From NCBI GenBank assembly GCA_902806595.1, contig CADCXC010000005.1, positions 1,860,001-1,924,000 of the forward strand: a stretch of DNA of 64,000 bases. Direction: 5' to 3'. Both the position numbers and the translations under genes were made by a program. Under the pieces are notes generated by a model that was not told the DNA's origin, did no database searches, and saw nothing but the letters and a program-made list of their open reading frames with translations. This document shows positions 53,501 through 63,249 of the stretch, piece by piece. Within the stretch, counting starts at the first letter, position 1, and each line of letters starts with the position of its first letter. This DNA comes from Pyrenopolyporus hunteri (taxonomy: Eukaryota; Ascomycota; Sordariomycetes; Xylariales; Hypoxylaceae).

Positions 53501-53919
53501 GCGCCACAGCGCTGCTCATGGGCTGTAGCTCGGCGTCGCTCGCGGACGCAGGCCGCTTCGAGTGCCACGGCCCCGTGTGGAATTACATGCTCGCGGGCTG
53601 CCCGGCCGTCGTCGGGACCCTATGGGACGTGACGGACCGCGACATCGATCGCTTCGCCGCCAGCGTGTTCGAGGAGTGGGGGCTCATGCCCCGCGGCGCG
53701 TTCGCGGAGGACCCGAAGGGCAAGGGGAAGAAGGTCGTCAGAGGGAACGGGAAAGCCGTCGAGAGGAAGAATACGGGCGCGGATAAGGAGGGCGCGGGTA
53801 GAGGCACGGCGAGCTTGACGGAAGCCGTGGTGAAGGCGCGTGATGCGTGCCGCTTTAGATACTTGACTGCGGCTGCGGTGTGCGTCTATGGCATCCCGGT
53901 TTACATTAATCACCAGTAA
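47593..53919 (+). CDS. ESP1: Separase (Esp1/Cut1/BimB), peptidase C50
   Basis: Cysteine protease that cleaves the cohesin kleisin Scc1/Rad21 at anaphase onset; held inactive by securin until APC/C acts. A single 6.3 kb exon gives 2108 aa. The ATG at 47593 begins MDSKQARLDAVRDAVTSVSK; the open frame reaches further 5' but without another ATG. Residues about 1-1500 are helical-repeat (TPR/HEAT-like) with a basic Pro/Ser/Thr-rich linker near 1300-1360. The catalytic domain lies at the C-terminus: His1951 in YFGHGSGAQY and Cys1978 in LLMGCSSASLADAG, then the conserved GCPAVVGTLWDVTDRDIDRF. A Lys/Gly-rich insertion (GKGKKVVRGNGKAVER) sits at about 2045-2075 before the final helix. GC content rises over the last 600 bp. 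Separase and APC3, its upstream activator, lie 34 kb apart here. Confidence 0.96.
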   Translation: MDSKQARLDAVRDAVTSVSKCTPTISAAVKELLQDSDTHAESSKSAPKPRATKLARAPSRTNSVSGAARTQGNGGVLTPKEKAVLATQIITASLKALGEAAKLPPSSSPEAREPLKNDPAKPSTQKTARRSNSAPMKPLPSRSLNRVTTSPAVSKESRPPVPTTSSMGCLSLIECTRTAFSVLSVLESSKVVQLPGLQLETGMSSFVNKLIGLDLFDLALREIRVLKRRLDGSKSEGAKGPKVRFKLEPNTSKTLSELLDFSISGLSGPLLGLVITTQLQALRIIHGLKKSSHLESVLPLLRENCPSSPLSLLLTSLKDDNPDQTKCARQLESLSQSLLSLTPSISAKDDEVAVEPKLSPSPEVALEIQALGLVTRLQAWSVSGHRGDVDKDIMAPLSKCMTAFVRRASPSRFAMAMTAFSLVWKRVEKMGLRPTESSRSPLATIYQVLATASQESGNVNEAKKWLTKVRSLINPNEDSAARCCAVTAKLLAISIKQSSQVDENLLAEVLEGLRGSLGGTSMELDDLLVSVCLLRRSVMNLVTARKGGSVSGSQGVGQLETFIFQLPRFALRWLGKPPGSANATKELLRFEQRRGLLSTYLPFILDSALLLSKLFLDDDQLPWDIMDPTLQDILAILENMEDVARPGTKSNPTTLYYVKVSHLYYQQHLNLQKTSSKATEIASLKALRKSIDSVKNRPEEDQTRAQLLAKWERFADLCRSSGRIDDATEALRSIRDHLVRQEVVTSITASLATTPWQIAWQQDPDAELLSRVVCNLARLDRRHNDWTWLLVGADKATALEHDLYAIICKDQRCRYESDLSSPTVKALLEFYSIQKHPIRRLRTLLQLLPIHIGTQDGLADLRTETEAVLNAISEDALADDSGLARYLPHLRALATCTLALIDSNLNSPQVEEALSKWKLMVSKCQSAEQLLSHIDNPSQLLINIRALVDFARIKGLETLQTQALELSLSLSKLTQDNNPEVLVTQGIALCLQHLSLGWSSKAEKLLADNQELVSRPEIARELAVKFHLSAAEYHLSLGALDKAEQHLANARNAEMGLSSEVEAKKGKGPNRRLTTAYAYYISSNLALERGDCHHALRFARIAVRKLFHDWSKLDEMRTAAQDISIDESSQSEASEKDTSLNGSYLERANTPRASTGPEFWALACPLFRFLLQLSSAYSHVGMFQETLYYAEQAHKVAKSLESAVYTSQSLAWLARVWLMAGKPEKAATLAAETSGLLLKLEPTYQNAKVLCRLSSIYGEIKDADMQVEVVGRAESMLKALSSVTDANGSVTKRLESGMAGLSIEEKPAVKSTTRRTATTRPTRIPSRAASKKPVAKKANPPVEAPAQVKPEDPQLSFLRASILQIQSSRLLDANDWATAVTTLRTAYELSKLPADVSQACFLMGVALIGQSLEQMGQDAVFSVIQDSTLSFPSVAGPPKERAALDQAPVTKPAASRKGRGPLKSAQNARSFVEKLREAQGHLLAAHSIASLNGDGDLVHRIATVLQNVVILLSNTNSSKPAASHPAHATCSVELARNLIWRRERKTLHLEATKEQKMDWPIPMDDAKDRRTSLGLSLDMDCFQRDYVDIIPKSWNVVSVSLSDSEHDLCVTKLQPGHAPFAIRLPLERASSRDADSEVLSFRQGRMELLEIIQNANRTCHDARDMSLKGAKSAWWAEREELDGRLKSLMECIEQTWLGGFKGIFSNHRGQADLFAKFQKSFENTLDKYLPSRRQVRGRKTKAAPATKISLDPRIYDLFIGLGDPATHEGDLDEALTDLLYFVLDVLQFHGERNAYDEVDFDDMVVETYDALRSYYAELKDVKDADEAVHTILILDKSLHAFPWESLPCLQDLAVSRVPSLDCLRRLILEANPGDAGSDDEDNSRRQGHYASINSGTYILNPGSDLKNTQATFGNALSALPPAWNSIEMREPAEAEFEAALADRDLLLYFGHGSGAQYIRGRTIRKMEKCRATALLMGCSSASLADAGRFECHGPVWNYMLAGCPAVVGTLWDVTDRDIDRFAASVFEEWGLMPRGAFAEDPKGKGKKVVRGNGKAVERKNTGADKEGAGRGTASLTEAVVKARDACRFRYLTAAAVCVYGIPVYINHQ

Positions 53920-54095
53920 GCCGGTGCAATAGGGGGGACAGGTGAGCCAGAGCTAGCAGCCGACTAGACCTGGTGTACGAACTAGAGGCGGTAGAGAGAG
54001 AATAGTAGAGTCGGCTGTACAATACACGAAAAGAAAAGAAAAGAAGGGGCCAGGCGGCATGCATGGCATAGCATGGCATGGCGTTGGAGGGTACG

Positions 54096-54168
54096 GTAGG
54101 GTAGGGTAGGGTCGATTCGATAGATTACCCAGCGCTCTAGATACCTTGGTCGTTCGTTCGTTCGTTCG
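54096..54168. repeat. GGGTA and TTCG microsatellites downstream of separase
   Basis: A short GTAGG/GGGTA run at 54096-54112, then TCGT repeated four times and a partial unit at 54150-54168, about 200 bp after the separase stop. Confidence 0.85.
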
Positions 54169-54320
54169 GGGTACGAGGCGTTACGGAGGGCTAGGGTACT
54201 CTGCGCTTTCTCTTCGATACCTGCGTTGGTATTGTAATGTTGACAATAAGTTAATGATGATTCTAAATGACTGACTTGCTGTGCGCCTACCTACTTACCT
54301 ACCTAGGTACCTATCTATTG

Positions 54321-54350
54321 TGTGCAGTGCGGTGCAGTGCGGTGCGGTGT
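54321..54350. repeat. 10 bp repeat (GTGCAGTGCG type)
   Basis: Three imperfect 10 bp units (TGTGCAGTGC, GGTGCAGTGC, GGTGCGGTGT) downstream of separase. Confidence 0.8.
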
Positions 54351-54695
54351 GATATGTGCGAAGTATACGTGGTCTTCTGTGAATGAATGATATCTTGCAG
54401 TTAGGGGGAAGAAAATACGGGATATTTCGCGTTCTATGCGTGTAAGCTACGGGCTTGCAGACCTACTTACCTACCTACTGAGTGACTCGCCCGGGCGGGC
54501 GAGCACCTAAAGTATAAAGGTTACCATGCTATTAAGAGAGTGTTCAGGTACCGAGTACTGGACTAGCACGTTTACCATTCTGCTATGGCTCGGTGCGAAC
54601 TTAGATAGGTAGGGAGAGCAGTTAGGAGGTGCTCTAGGTTCGGCACATCAAGTGTATTTCCTACGACCTTACCTACTGTATACCTAGGTACCCAA

Positions 54696-54730
54696 CTACC
54701 TACCTACCTACCTACCTACCTAGGTACCTA
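54696..54730. repeat. (CTAC)n run closing in a palindrome
   Basis: Six CTAC units followed by CTAGGTACCTA, so the run folds back on itself. A related TACCTAGGTACCC lies 15 bp to the left. It is the longest CCTA run in the window. Confidence 0.92.
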
Positions 54731-57700
54731 TATATGATACATACGCTATAACGACCAAAGAGCCACGAACTCGATATCCTCGCACTTGGGCGCCGGCGAG
54801 TAATGAGCGAGCGAGCGACTCCGTACTTTGTTGACAGCTCGTTGTTAGATACCTACCTAGGTACCTAATTGACATATGATAAAGTACGAAGCAACAGGGA
54901 CGGCCTTTTGGAGCAGTGGAAAAGTGATACATGTCTGCCTGGGCGGTGGAACGCTCGACTATGGGGATGGGGGAGCTTGAGGACCTATCTACCTACCTGT
55001 CTACCTGTCTACCTCCTTATCTAGGTACCTACCTACTCATGTAGTATTCAGTGCTGGACTTATCATTTGTTTTTTCGAGGGAGCGCAGCGAATGCGTAGA
55101 GTCAGTCTGAGGGTGCTGGAACGATCGCCTATCTGTTGAATTCGCACCTTTACGAAGTTTACACTGGACTTACTACGTAGACGTTTAGTGGCGAGAGTGG
55201 GTGGGTTTGGATTGGGCATAGTAAAGGGCGATTCGAGGAGGCGAGGGGATGGGGGTTTATGGCAATATGATTTACCTACCTACGTATTTTCTCCTATTGT
55301 TATGATCGTATATACATCTCCTATCTAGGAGATATGGCTTTTTCTTTTTTCTCGAGTCTATCTAAAAGTCCCAATATAGGTGCCTAGGAGATTGATAGGT
55401 CGATAGGTTGGTAGGTGGTTTGGCTAGGCCCATTGGGCATATAGGTAATTATGTTACAGACGATTAACATTGGTCGATGCCTCGCCGTTGTTTTTTGTTC
55501 TATAAGCGCCTGCTACTACAGGTTCGCCACCTATATACCTATATACCTCCCTTTAGCTACTCAGCAAGGAACTCACCAATCTTCTACCTATATATAACGG
55601 ACACGTATGTAGATTTCGCCCGGCGAAAAACGAATCTTGCATTCTACATGTATGTATGTAAGCTCCGTCGCATGATTCCCTCCTAGCCAGTTGTTCGCCC
55701 GGTCCCGTAGATTTAAAGGGGCTTATCGTGATACGTAGGTAGGTATGTATGTATAGGCGGAAGCGCGTCCGCTTGATTGGGCCCCGATAGGAAATAGGAG
55801 ACGACGTGTCAGGTTAGGTACCTATATGAGGTATGTAGGCATATATCATATCTACTTGTATTCCTCGTGCTTTTTTACTACGACTTATCGTCGCGACGAG
55901 GGCTCGAGGTACTCGTCGGCGGCAGCGGCGGCTCGTCATGTCCTCGTCATTATTTTGCGTTTCGAGAGCGTACCCTATTGTGTAAAGATACTTCGGCGCG
56001 AGAAGTATCGTTCGGGATATGCCGTGTGCTTTATTGTCTGCGCTACGGTCCTGCCTTCGAACCTTGCGAGATCTAGATAGCGTCAGATTAGGTTGGGACG
56101 GGAGGGGAGGGGATGGAGGCAAAAGGGACTGCTAGTTCTTCGTGACCGAGGATTTCTACGCCCCTGCTTCTGTCGCTCCTCTCGAGGTGATATCCTCTGG
56201 AGTTCTGGTCCAGGCCCGGATGCGTTATCTCTGTTGGTTAGACGGGTAATCGTTCGACTGACAGGTGGCAGCGACATCCTCTGAAGTTCTCTGTGAGTCG
56301 TCGATGGAAACGGCTGTACCTGGTCGCACAACAACATGACCATGCTACAGCATAACCGTCGAGTAACCAACTGGACTGTCTGCCCATCTACTTACCTACT
56401 TAGTTAGTAATCACTAGGTATGTCTAATCCGGACGGAGCTTCTACTTTAATTTGCTTGATAGGAGGTTGAGACGAGCGAGCATTGACCCGTACATGGGGC
56501 ATCCTTGATTTCTGGCACAGCAAGGGGTTCGTGTCAAAGCCCGTCCGGCTACTCTTAATACTTAATATTAGGCGTTCCGCGCTGCGCCTGCGAGACCCAG
56601 TCAGTCAGGAAAAGAGAATCAGGGATCTAAACAGGACATGGATAGGCGTGCCACAGAGATCGCCCCGTAGCCTGGCGTAGATCTCGAGGGTCCACGTAGC
56701 ATTAGGTTAATCAGGACCGTACAAGGGAAGAATAAGGTAACTGAAAATTAGGATACTACGTATAATCTGCCTTTTTCCTCTCTATTTTCTTCTTCCCGGA
56801 GATGTGTTACATACTTTGCCGTGCTCACTTCCCTTGTCGTCCTTGGGGGGGGGGAGTCTGATAGTCCGGGGTAAGCAAGGCGTTGCGTGATTTGGCCGAT
56901 CTTTAGACGAGAAACAAGATATATGAAAGTTACTATAGGTAAATAGGTGTTTGGGTTGTTCTGGGATAACGTCTACATCGTGTGATACTATGTAGCACGC
57001 AACACGAGCATGACACAGGAGATTCTACGCGTAAAAAGATGATATAAACTGTTCATCCTTTATCAAGAGGCCGGAAGCTATTCTACTTCAGGTATAGCAA
57101 AAAGACGGGTGGCCTCCGCCTCGAGGGAATGGGAGGAATGGGAGGAGTTTCCGATACGGAGTAATATGTCCCCATGGGGAAGCACTCACACTGCGCAGGG
57201 TAGATAATAAGGTACGGAGGCGGGTACCTAACGACACATCCATGGATCACCGAATATAAGTGGTGAAATGGTACAGGCGCTGGCCTACCTGAAGTAATAC
57301 TCGTAACCCCGTGGGACTTAAGTAATCTCCTGCTGAATCGGGGGCCTCGAGGTTGCCAATACCCCTTCGATAGCGAGGCCAGGAAGCGCCTGATGATGCG
57401 GGTTGCGCGATGGCACCAAAATAGTTAACTGCTAGCATCGCCAAGCACCGTGGGGCTTTTATTCACCCATCATATCCAATTCGCTACCGAGGTTTACATC
57501 CGCGCGCGATATGTCGACATGTCGGGAATTTAGAAGCGTTCTATGACTGTTCTGCGCAGCTGAATAGGGAACGGCGGCAAAATACGTATTGTCCACATTA
57601 AGCGGGATGAGCAGGGGGCCCCTCCCCTTTTCGGCGCCTTTGGGCCATAGCTAGAGTCGTTTTCTCCCTTGAAAGGACCGAGTCAATGTATGTATGTATG

Positions 57701-60700
57701 ATGATGTCTCGGCAGCATACTTTCTTTCCTCTCGCATCCTCACTCTTTATTTTGTCGCTATCTCTCGTTCTCTCGGCCGTGCTATTACAGTAGATGGATG
57801 TGCCACGAGACCGCCTGTAACATCGGTTCGTGGATAAGTCTCGGCATCAAAAACGAGAGATACATGATGCAGTGGGACCTTACCACAAGGCGCACCTCGC
57901 CTCGCTTTGGGGACACGTCAGGAGGCTTAATCATCAACGATCGAAGCCTGATAACGCGTCTAGACGCAAATTCCAAAGCACGACACTCGAGGAGATAGCC
58001 TCGTATCGGCGCGGGAGTTGCGCATTGCAGCTCCTGATCGTAGATAGGCTTATGTATCTAAATAGGGAGATCTGGTGACCAGTGATGGAACTTGCTGGCT
58101 CCTGGATTCGGAGCTTTAGAAGACGTATGTTAGGGGGCTCCGAACAAGAGTCGGCTGTACTTTGTACTCTACTGCGTAGGATTAGGAGATGCTTTGGCCG
58201 CACTGAGCTGGCAAGGCATGGATTGTTGGATGTATGATATGTAAACGACAAGTAAGAGGGAGGCCGATTTCGCCACCCCTGAATTGGACATTAGATTTCC
58301 GGCGGGCCTGGGGGTGGCCAAGCTAAGTTAAGATGTATGGTAGCATTCCGAGATATACATGGTGCCGCCCCCGTGCTTGGAGAGGCCCCGTCGATACAGC
58401 TGATCGACATGTAACCAAGTTGGCGCGCGAGTTCTTAACGAGTCGATAGAGAGGGAGAGGGAAGAGGAAGAGAGTAATAAAGTCACTCGGGACTTGCTCG
58501 CTCTGGCGGATGTAACTCTTTTTCCTGCTGGGGGGGTAATATGAAGCGCGACTCTCTGTCATGCGGCTTTGCGTAACCTTTCTTGCAGATAAGCCATGAT
58601 ACATACATTGGTAGGTATTTTGTCCGGAAATTACTGTAGATGAGCGCAACGAGGATTGCCATAATGGAATGGCAGGACTATCGGAACGTAGCTCTCCAAG
58701 CAGGAAATGGTGTCTGCTCCATTTCGTCCAAAGCAACTAAAAAGAAATAATACCTTTTCCAGGACAATTAAAATACTTCGTGTCAGCCCTATCGAGCCTA
58801 GGTAAGTAGGTATGTGTGTGCCTTTATCTGTGAGCGAAAGCTTTTCCTCCTCCAACCCGTTTCCGTTTACGTATATAGTAGGCGTGTATGGATGCTTGAG
58901 TATAGAGAAGCGGGTCTCATATATGCACGTACGAATATTGAGCAAGCTGTGGGTGTTTCGAAAGCGGTTATCATCCATTGAGCGACCGGGTCTCCGCTAC
59001 GCTGGATGGCTTTCTTCATTTCATGTAAAAATTATGACTTTTCGTAATCTCTTGGTCAGGCTGCCATGTCGGCCATAATGATCAGCAAACAAGAGGTGGT
59101 TTGTCAGCTCGTCCAAGTCTCGAACAGAAATAGAGCCCCGGGCGGACCTGTAAAATGTATGGTTGCTTCGACAGTCGAGTAACACTCCTGTTGGTTTTTC
59201 TATCACCTATTGACTCTGGGTAGGACAACATGGGTTGTCAGATGTGGGCGCCAGGAGAAGCACTGCTACGCAGTACGTAAGTAAGATGTGATCTTCGGGA
59301 CCTCCCAAGAGACCCGAGTGCGCAGTGTGATGCATTGGAATTTCTATCTCGGGCATGTCCATTCGAATGGCCTTCATAGGTAATGGTCTGGAAGAGGTGG
59401 AGGAGGGAGATGGGGGGGGAGGCATTGCGGGGTTGGATGTCAGCTAGAGGTTATTAGGCGTTTTATTCATTCGTTAAACCCCCATAATAGTTTTGCGGGG
59501 GGCGGGAATGCTACCATTAGCTCCTTCTTTTCGGTTTAGTTGCCTAGAAAATAGAATTAAAAGAAGGAAAGAAAGATACTCCCAGAATGGGAAGGGAAAG
59601 TCCCGGCCGAAAAGGTGAGGCGCAATGCACGCAAGCGCAGGACCATTAACCACCGCGAGCTGCGGAGGGGGCAACTGCAATCGATGCCCGGCCATTTTTT
59701 TGATTTTTTATGACCGAGGGCAAACAGGAGCTATGGACTAGAGCCAATTAAAATGCATGGAATTCCAAGGTCTCAGTCTCCACATACTCTTCCTGATCCC
59801 TGATACTTCAAGGATCCCAAGCCCACGTCTTCCCTGTACAGTCGAGCTTAGCCTACTAAAGCAATATGCTAGCCAAAACAACACTGATCAATGTCATGGA
59901 TTAAAATGTCCGATTGTATTTCGGGGGCGGATAATGAGACCCCCATCCTATAGTATGTAATACATAGTATAATACAATGCTTACTTAGTATAATAATCAC
60001 GCTGCTACTCGACCCGAGTGTCGGTCCTTACGTACGTCGGGACGCAAACAATACAACATTACGTCGAGAATAGAGCTTCTTTTCTCCAAACTGATACCCA
60101 GACGATGCATCCATCGTGTCCACCTTGTCCGTTATGCACCCAGCAATAAATAACGCGTCTCCTTACCCCGAGCGTGAGGGGAGGCGGAGACAGGTACTGG
60201 AAAGCTAAAAGCCGCTGGCGCCGGGGGATCCTGCAAGCGCTGTGCGCCCAGGTAGTGACCTGGCGTACTACATATATGTACATATGTATACACCATACGG
60301 CAAGCCAACAGGGATCCTTAACGATGCCAAGGGTGCGTTTTTCTGTCCCCACACGCTAATGATACCCCGGAGGCTCCAAGCTGTAGCTACCTATGTAGGT
60401 GCGTGGTGGGGAGTATACCTTTAAGGTCCACTTCTTGTTCTGTCGATTAGAACGGGTTTGTTCCATTTTAGACTCAACGAACCAACCGGTCCAACATCGT
60501 TTTGCGGGACTACTTTTAAAAAAAGCTCATCAAACTCTCTTTTCCGATTATCCAAGGCGGTTATCTTTTTCCAATAAGGGAATTGGGTTTCACTCAGCGG
60601 AATGAGCCGAGCGGAAACGAACGGGAAGTGTCAATGCGCGTGACGACATGGGACGTGGATGCGGATGCGGATATACGCAGTTTAGTCTAGTTAGTAAACT

Positions 60701-61027
60701 ATAGTGACTATGGTAACTATATCAATATTGTAACGACTCTCAGGGGGTACGCCGTCTCGGTCACATTGGAACCGCCGGACGGGTGTTGTGTGATTGCGAT
60801 CGTGTTCCTCAAACTTCCTCGCCAAGCAGTTGCTTGGTGACTCTGAGGTGGCACGAGACCGTTGCAAGAAGCTATAGATAGACTAAGCATTTCTAATGTA
60901 GTCGAGAATCCGAGTGAACGCTGAGAAATAGGTTTCGGTCGCTTGTTAATGCTGTCTTGGAATGTAGCCGAAGAGGCCACGCTATTAGGTTCCTCGTATG
61001 CGGGAACAAGATCGTGTATGCAGAAGT

Positions 61028-61072
61028 TGTGTAGTATAGATGTGCGTAGTATAGAATTGTGTAGTATAGAAG
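61028..61072. repeat. 15 bp tandem repeat, 3 units
   Basis: Three 15 bp units, TGTGTAGTATAGATG, TGCGTAGTATAGAAT and TGTGTAGTATAGAAG, in the gene-poor region. Confidence 0.9.
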
Positions 61073-61871
61073 GTAAGGTAAGTTATGGACTAGTCTGATC
61101 TGCAGACGTACAGCCTTGGGTGCACGGGTACCATGTGTTGCGAAGCAGCTACTATGGTAGCTGAGACATGAGGCAGTGATAAACGAGTTCCTGCCTAGGT
61201 AGGCACGTTAAAGTTCGATAGCTTATTCAACTGGTATAGCTAACAACGATACCTACATACATAGGTATCTACCTACCTACATACCTAGGTATATACGTTA
61301 CCAATGGCCAAAATACCCAACATGCATGTATAGACAGAACATAGCTTCGCGCGTTGCGTGGAGAGTTGTGCCATGTGCTCCACTTGAACACATATCCTGG
61401 ATATTTCGAGGACATGAATAAGCTAACACTAATAAGTAATTCGACGTACTGCGTACATATACATTGCCAATAGTACAAGATACGGGTCTACTAGCAGCAG
61501 GTATAGCGGACGGGGGTAATTCGGCATCCTGAACCCAACGTACCTACGTAACAGCTGCAATCGATTGCTTCTATGCGATTCGAAATGGAAAGCCCGCCGT
61601 CAAGGTCACGTAGGCAAGATATCCCAAGCCGTGTCGGGCTGCTGAATCATCCTTGACTTATCTCTAACGAGGAGGTAGTAGTATTGTATTGATGTGAGTG
61701 CGTATAGATGCTTAAGATATCAGTTAGATATAAGGTGGTACGCCGCGATGAAGACCCACTTCAGGTTCGTTGTGTTCAACAGATCCTCAGCAGGGCTTAG
61801 TGGATGGAGAGGTACAGTATCATAGGTGGTACTCTGGTATGTATTGTGGCGGGCAGCGGCAGGGAATGGTA

Positions 61872-61907
61872 GGTACCGATGGTACCGATGGTACCAATAG
61901 TACCAAT
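61872..61907. repeat. 9 bp tandem repeat, 4 units
   Basis: GGTACCGAT twice, GGTACCAAT and AGTACCAAT, head to tail. Three of the four units hold the palindrome GGTACC. Confidence 0.9.
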
Positions 61908-63249
61908 GGCTAGAAGGGTCCAGTTTAATGCTGCTGGATAGAGGCTAGGTTCTTTGGGTAAACTCGTCGCTGCCGTCCAATGACAGACCCTGCATTGGCT
62001 TTCCATACCGCTACCACAGGATGGTATTAATGTATTAATGTATTTACGACATCAGGTTTATAGTCGCTATAGTGTCTAGCATACCTGAACGATTGCTCAC
62101 ATCTTATATCTCAACCAATCTTGGTTCTATCTTCTCTCCGTGCAGCAAGATACTGTGCGGGCCGTCAATCCCTTTCTGAAAGTAATATAAACCTGCCTAT
62201 ACGTAGGGGCGGTACGTCGACCGTGCACAATTAATCGCAACTACTGTGGACACATCCATACTATACTAGCTATGGTATGGCTATACCATGCTATTACTTG
62301 TTCCTTGACGACAACAAACCCCAGGGTAGGCAGGTCGCTGCTCCACGTTCCGCACACATACCTACATTAATGTACGTTCTTGCCCAGGTAGATATATACC
62401 TAGGTAGGTACTATGTGTGTAGTACTTATGCACGTAAGTAGGTACATACATGGTAGGTAGGTTGGTAAATATCAAAATGTATTGTGAGTATATAGGTAGG
62501 TACATGACATACATGTATGTACACCCTTCCACAAAGTCCACGAGTCCACAGAGTCAACCCCCTTCCAGACACTCAGCGATCCACACCCACATGTATCGAG
62601 TTCCCCATCCATTCCCCATCGACTTAAACCGTAATGGTTACCCTTCGTTACCCCACAATGCTAGCCCGAGCACGCATGGTCTCCACAAAATACATGGGAA
62701 GAAGAAGCGGTTTCCAATCTCTCGACCATGCAAGTCCTTGCAGTCCTCGCGGTCCTTGCAGTCTCATTTTTTTTTCTCTCTCTTGCGCTGATGACAAGAC
62801 GTTTATCTAACCGGTTGCGCACCCCCCGTTACACTGCCTAACTTAACCTACCATCTTCCCCGGAGCTTGCTCTGCTTTGCTCGTTGTCGTATGTAGAAAA
62901 GCGAACCTCCCCTTTCGATCCAAACGGAGGGATCTTCCTTCGCATTGCATTTCCTGTTTGCCATGATAGACTTCCCACACGGCGCTGGCGTTCCTGTTCT
63001 CTGATACCCGGGCCCGCTGAGCGTGACGTCCAAATAACCGGTCGCGCGGGGCCGAAGAGGTCTCTTGTTGGTTCGCACTCGAGCTGAGCCCCTCCCCCAG
63101 GTCACAAATAGTCAAAGAGAGGGAGAACAGGAAAACGAAAAGAAAAAGAAAGGTCCACCATTCAACTTGCTGAAAGATAGTTACCCGTGCGCACCGTTGG
63201 TCGTTGATCTTTCCCTCTTCAACGGCCGAAAGGGCCAACCAGCCCCGAA

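Larger units (their letters stand above)
53920..63249. other. Gene-poor, repeat-rich 9.3 kb region
   Basis: No gene, tRNA or 5S rRNA could be supported. Open frames reach at most 137 aa (58323-58736 minus, 62843-63256 minus) and lack domains and splice partners. The first 2 kb is dense in microsatellites, followed by repeated CCTA/TAGG runs (54290-54310, 54681-54732, 54850-54868, 54985-55035, 61251-61290, 62395-62470). A run of 10 G is at 56845-56854. The last few hundred bases before 63250 are pyrimidine- and purine-tract rich and probably include the leader of the Zn2Cys6 gene. Confidence 0.5.

Noticed and set aside
54096..54112. GGGTA run as a possible telomere-like repeat
   Set aside because: The unit is GTAGG/GGGTA, only a few copies, not the TTAGGG array; it is an ordinary microsatellite.
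58323..58736. 137 aa minus-strand frame in the gene-poor region
   Set aside because: Composition is not distinctive, it overlaps other frames, and it has no domain.
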